Shown piece by piece: positions 63,604-64,000 of a stretch of DNA of 64,000 bases; the first letter of the stretch is position 1, and every line of letters starts with the position of its first letter. The notes beneath the pieces were generated by a model, which made no database searches, was not told the origin of the DNA, and saw only the letters and a list, made by a program, of their open reading frames with translations. Origin of the DNA: Salinicola socius (lineage in GTDB: Bacteria > Pseudomonadota > Gammaproteobacteria > Pseudomonadales > Halomonadaceae); the NCBI RefSeq assembly GCF_001937195.1, contig NZ_MSDO01000001.1, positions 1 to 64,000 of the forward strand, read 5' to 3'. Both the position numbers and the translations under genes were made by a program.

Positions 63604-64000
63604 ATGACAGACTCAGGCACACCCGACACGCCCGACACCTCTACCGATACCGATATCCCGCTGGCGGTTATCGGTGACGAGATGAACACGGCACCCTTGC
63701 GCGTCAACCGCACGCGCAAGGGCATTCACGCCAAGCAAACGCCTTCCTCCCATGCGGATCTCGATGACCCGGCGCTCTATTTCAACCGGGAACTGTCACA
63801 TCTGCAGTTCAATATCCGCGTGCTCGAGCAGTCACTGGATGCCTCGCACCCGCTGCTCGATCGCCTGATGTTCCTGTTGATCGTCTCTTCCAATCTCGAT
63901 GAATTCTTCGAAATTCGGGTCGCCGGGCTCAAGCATCAGCTGGCCTCGTTCCACGAGGAGACCGGCGCCGACGGCATGCCGCCCATCCGCGTGTTGCAGG
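63604..64000 (+). CDS. ppk: Polyphosphate kinase, N-terminal part
   Basis: The first 132 residues of a Ppk1-type polyphosphate kinase; the gene runs past the window end. An acidic Asp/Thr-rich N-terminus of about 40 residues precedes the conserved N domain: [18 protein letters not shown] and [25 protein letters not shown]. The enzyme makes polyphosphate from ATP. It lies 39 bases after hemB; hemB and ppk are neighbours in Pseudomonas too. Confidence 0.95.
   Translation, partial: MTDSGTPDTPDTSTDTDIPLAVIGDEMNTAPLRVNRTRKGIHAKQTPSSHADLDDPALYFNRELSHLQFNIRVLEQSLDASHPLLDRLMFLLIVSSNLDEFFEIRVAGLKHQLASFHEETGADGMPPIRVLQ

Overview
The window is high-GC, gene-dense bacterial chromosome from a gammaproteobacterium. 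From the sequence I see Entner-Doudoroff genes under a HexR-type regulator, mutS followed by fdxA, pilMNOPQ-aroKB beside a class A penicillin-binding protein, and the series maeB / rpmE / priA / argS / SPOR / hslVU / DUF971 / ubiE-ubiJ-ubiB / hisE / tatABC / hemB / ppk. This order closely follows one I know from Pseudomonas, and the overall look suggests a Halomonas-like (Halomonadaceae) organism. The genus is an inference. I see no rRNA, tRNA, CRISPR array, insertion sequence or prophage.

Layout. 1-465: 3' end of an acetyl-CoA acetyltransferase. 571-3459 (minus): zwf-pgl-eda, with hexR (3695-4555) divergent and operator-like sites between them. 4682-7761: a three-gene PhnD/PhnC/PhnE-like ABC importer for an oxyanion (phosphonate, phosphite or selenate class). 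8079-20709: a 12-gene, mostly overlapping plus-strand operon that is an aryl polyene (APE) type II polyketide pigment cluster. It encodes a chain length factor, one ACP, a membrane protein, a ligase-dehydratase fusion, a glycosyltransferase, an acyltransferase, a LolA-like protein, an MMPL exporter, a flavin oxidoreductase, a DUF3261 lipoprotein, a ketosynthase, a dehydratase and a ketoreductase. 20732-20917: an orphan ribbon-helix-helix protein with its own palindromic operator. 21143-24289: mutS and fdxA. 24382-28387 (minus): eno, pyrG, chaC. 28583-30320 (minus): an NCS2 uracil permease and a 77-residue unknown protein. 30481-36459 (minus): gltD and gltB. 36460-37116: a gene-free gap with a long perfect inverted repeat. 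37117-43793 (minus): aroB, aroK, pilQPONM. 44027-47464: mrcA and a DUF481 outer membrane protein. 47580-49398 (minus): maeB and rpmE. 49601-64000 (plus): priA, argS, SPOR protein, hslVU, DUF971, ubiE-ubiJ-ubiB, hisE, tatABC, hemB and the 5' part of ppk.

Most of the window is conserved housekeeping DNA. The accessory part is the APE operon. It departs from the usual APE layout: the small acyltransferase and first ACP that normally follow the chain length factor are absent, leaving a short apparent scar; there is no second full ketosynthase after the ketoreductase; the ligase is fused to a hotdog dehydratase whose usual acidic catalytic residue appears to be Gln; and no phosphopantetheinyl transferase or ammonia-lyase is present. 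Other points worth attention are the orphan RHH gene with its operator, the paired HexR-like sites, the aroB-gltB gap where a SPOR/DamX-like gene would be expected, missing hisI and kdsA at positions where relatives carry them, a triplicated 14-bp repeat before hslVU, a sigma-32-like promoter for hslVU, and a perfect dyad in the argS leader.
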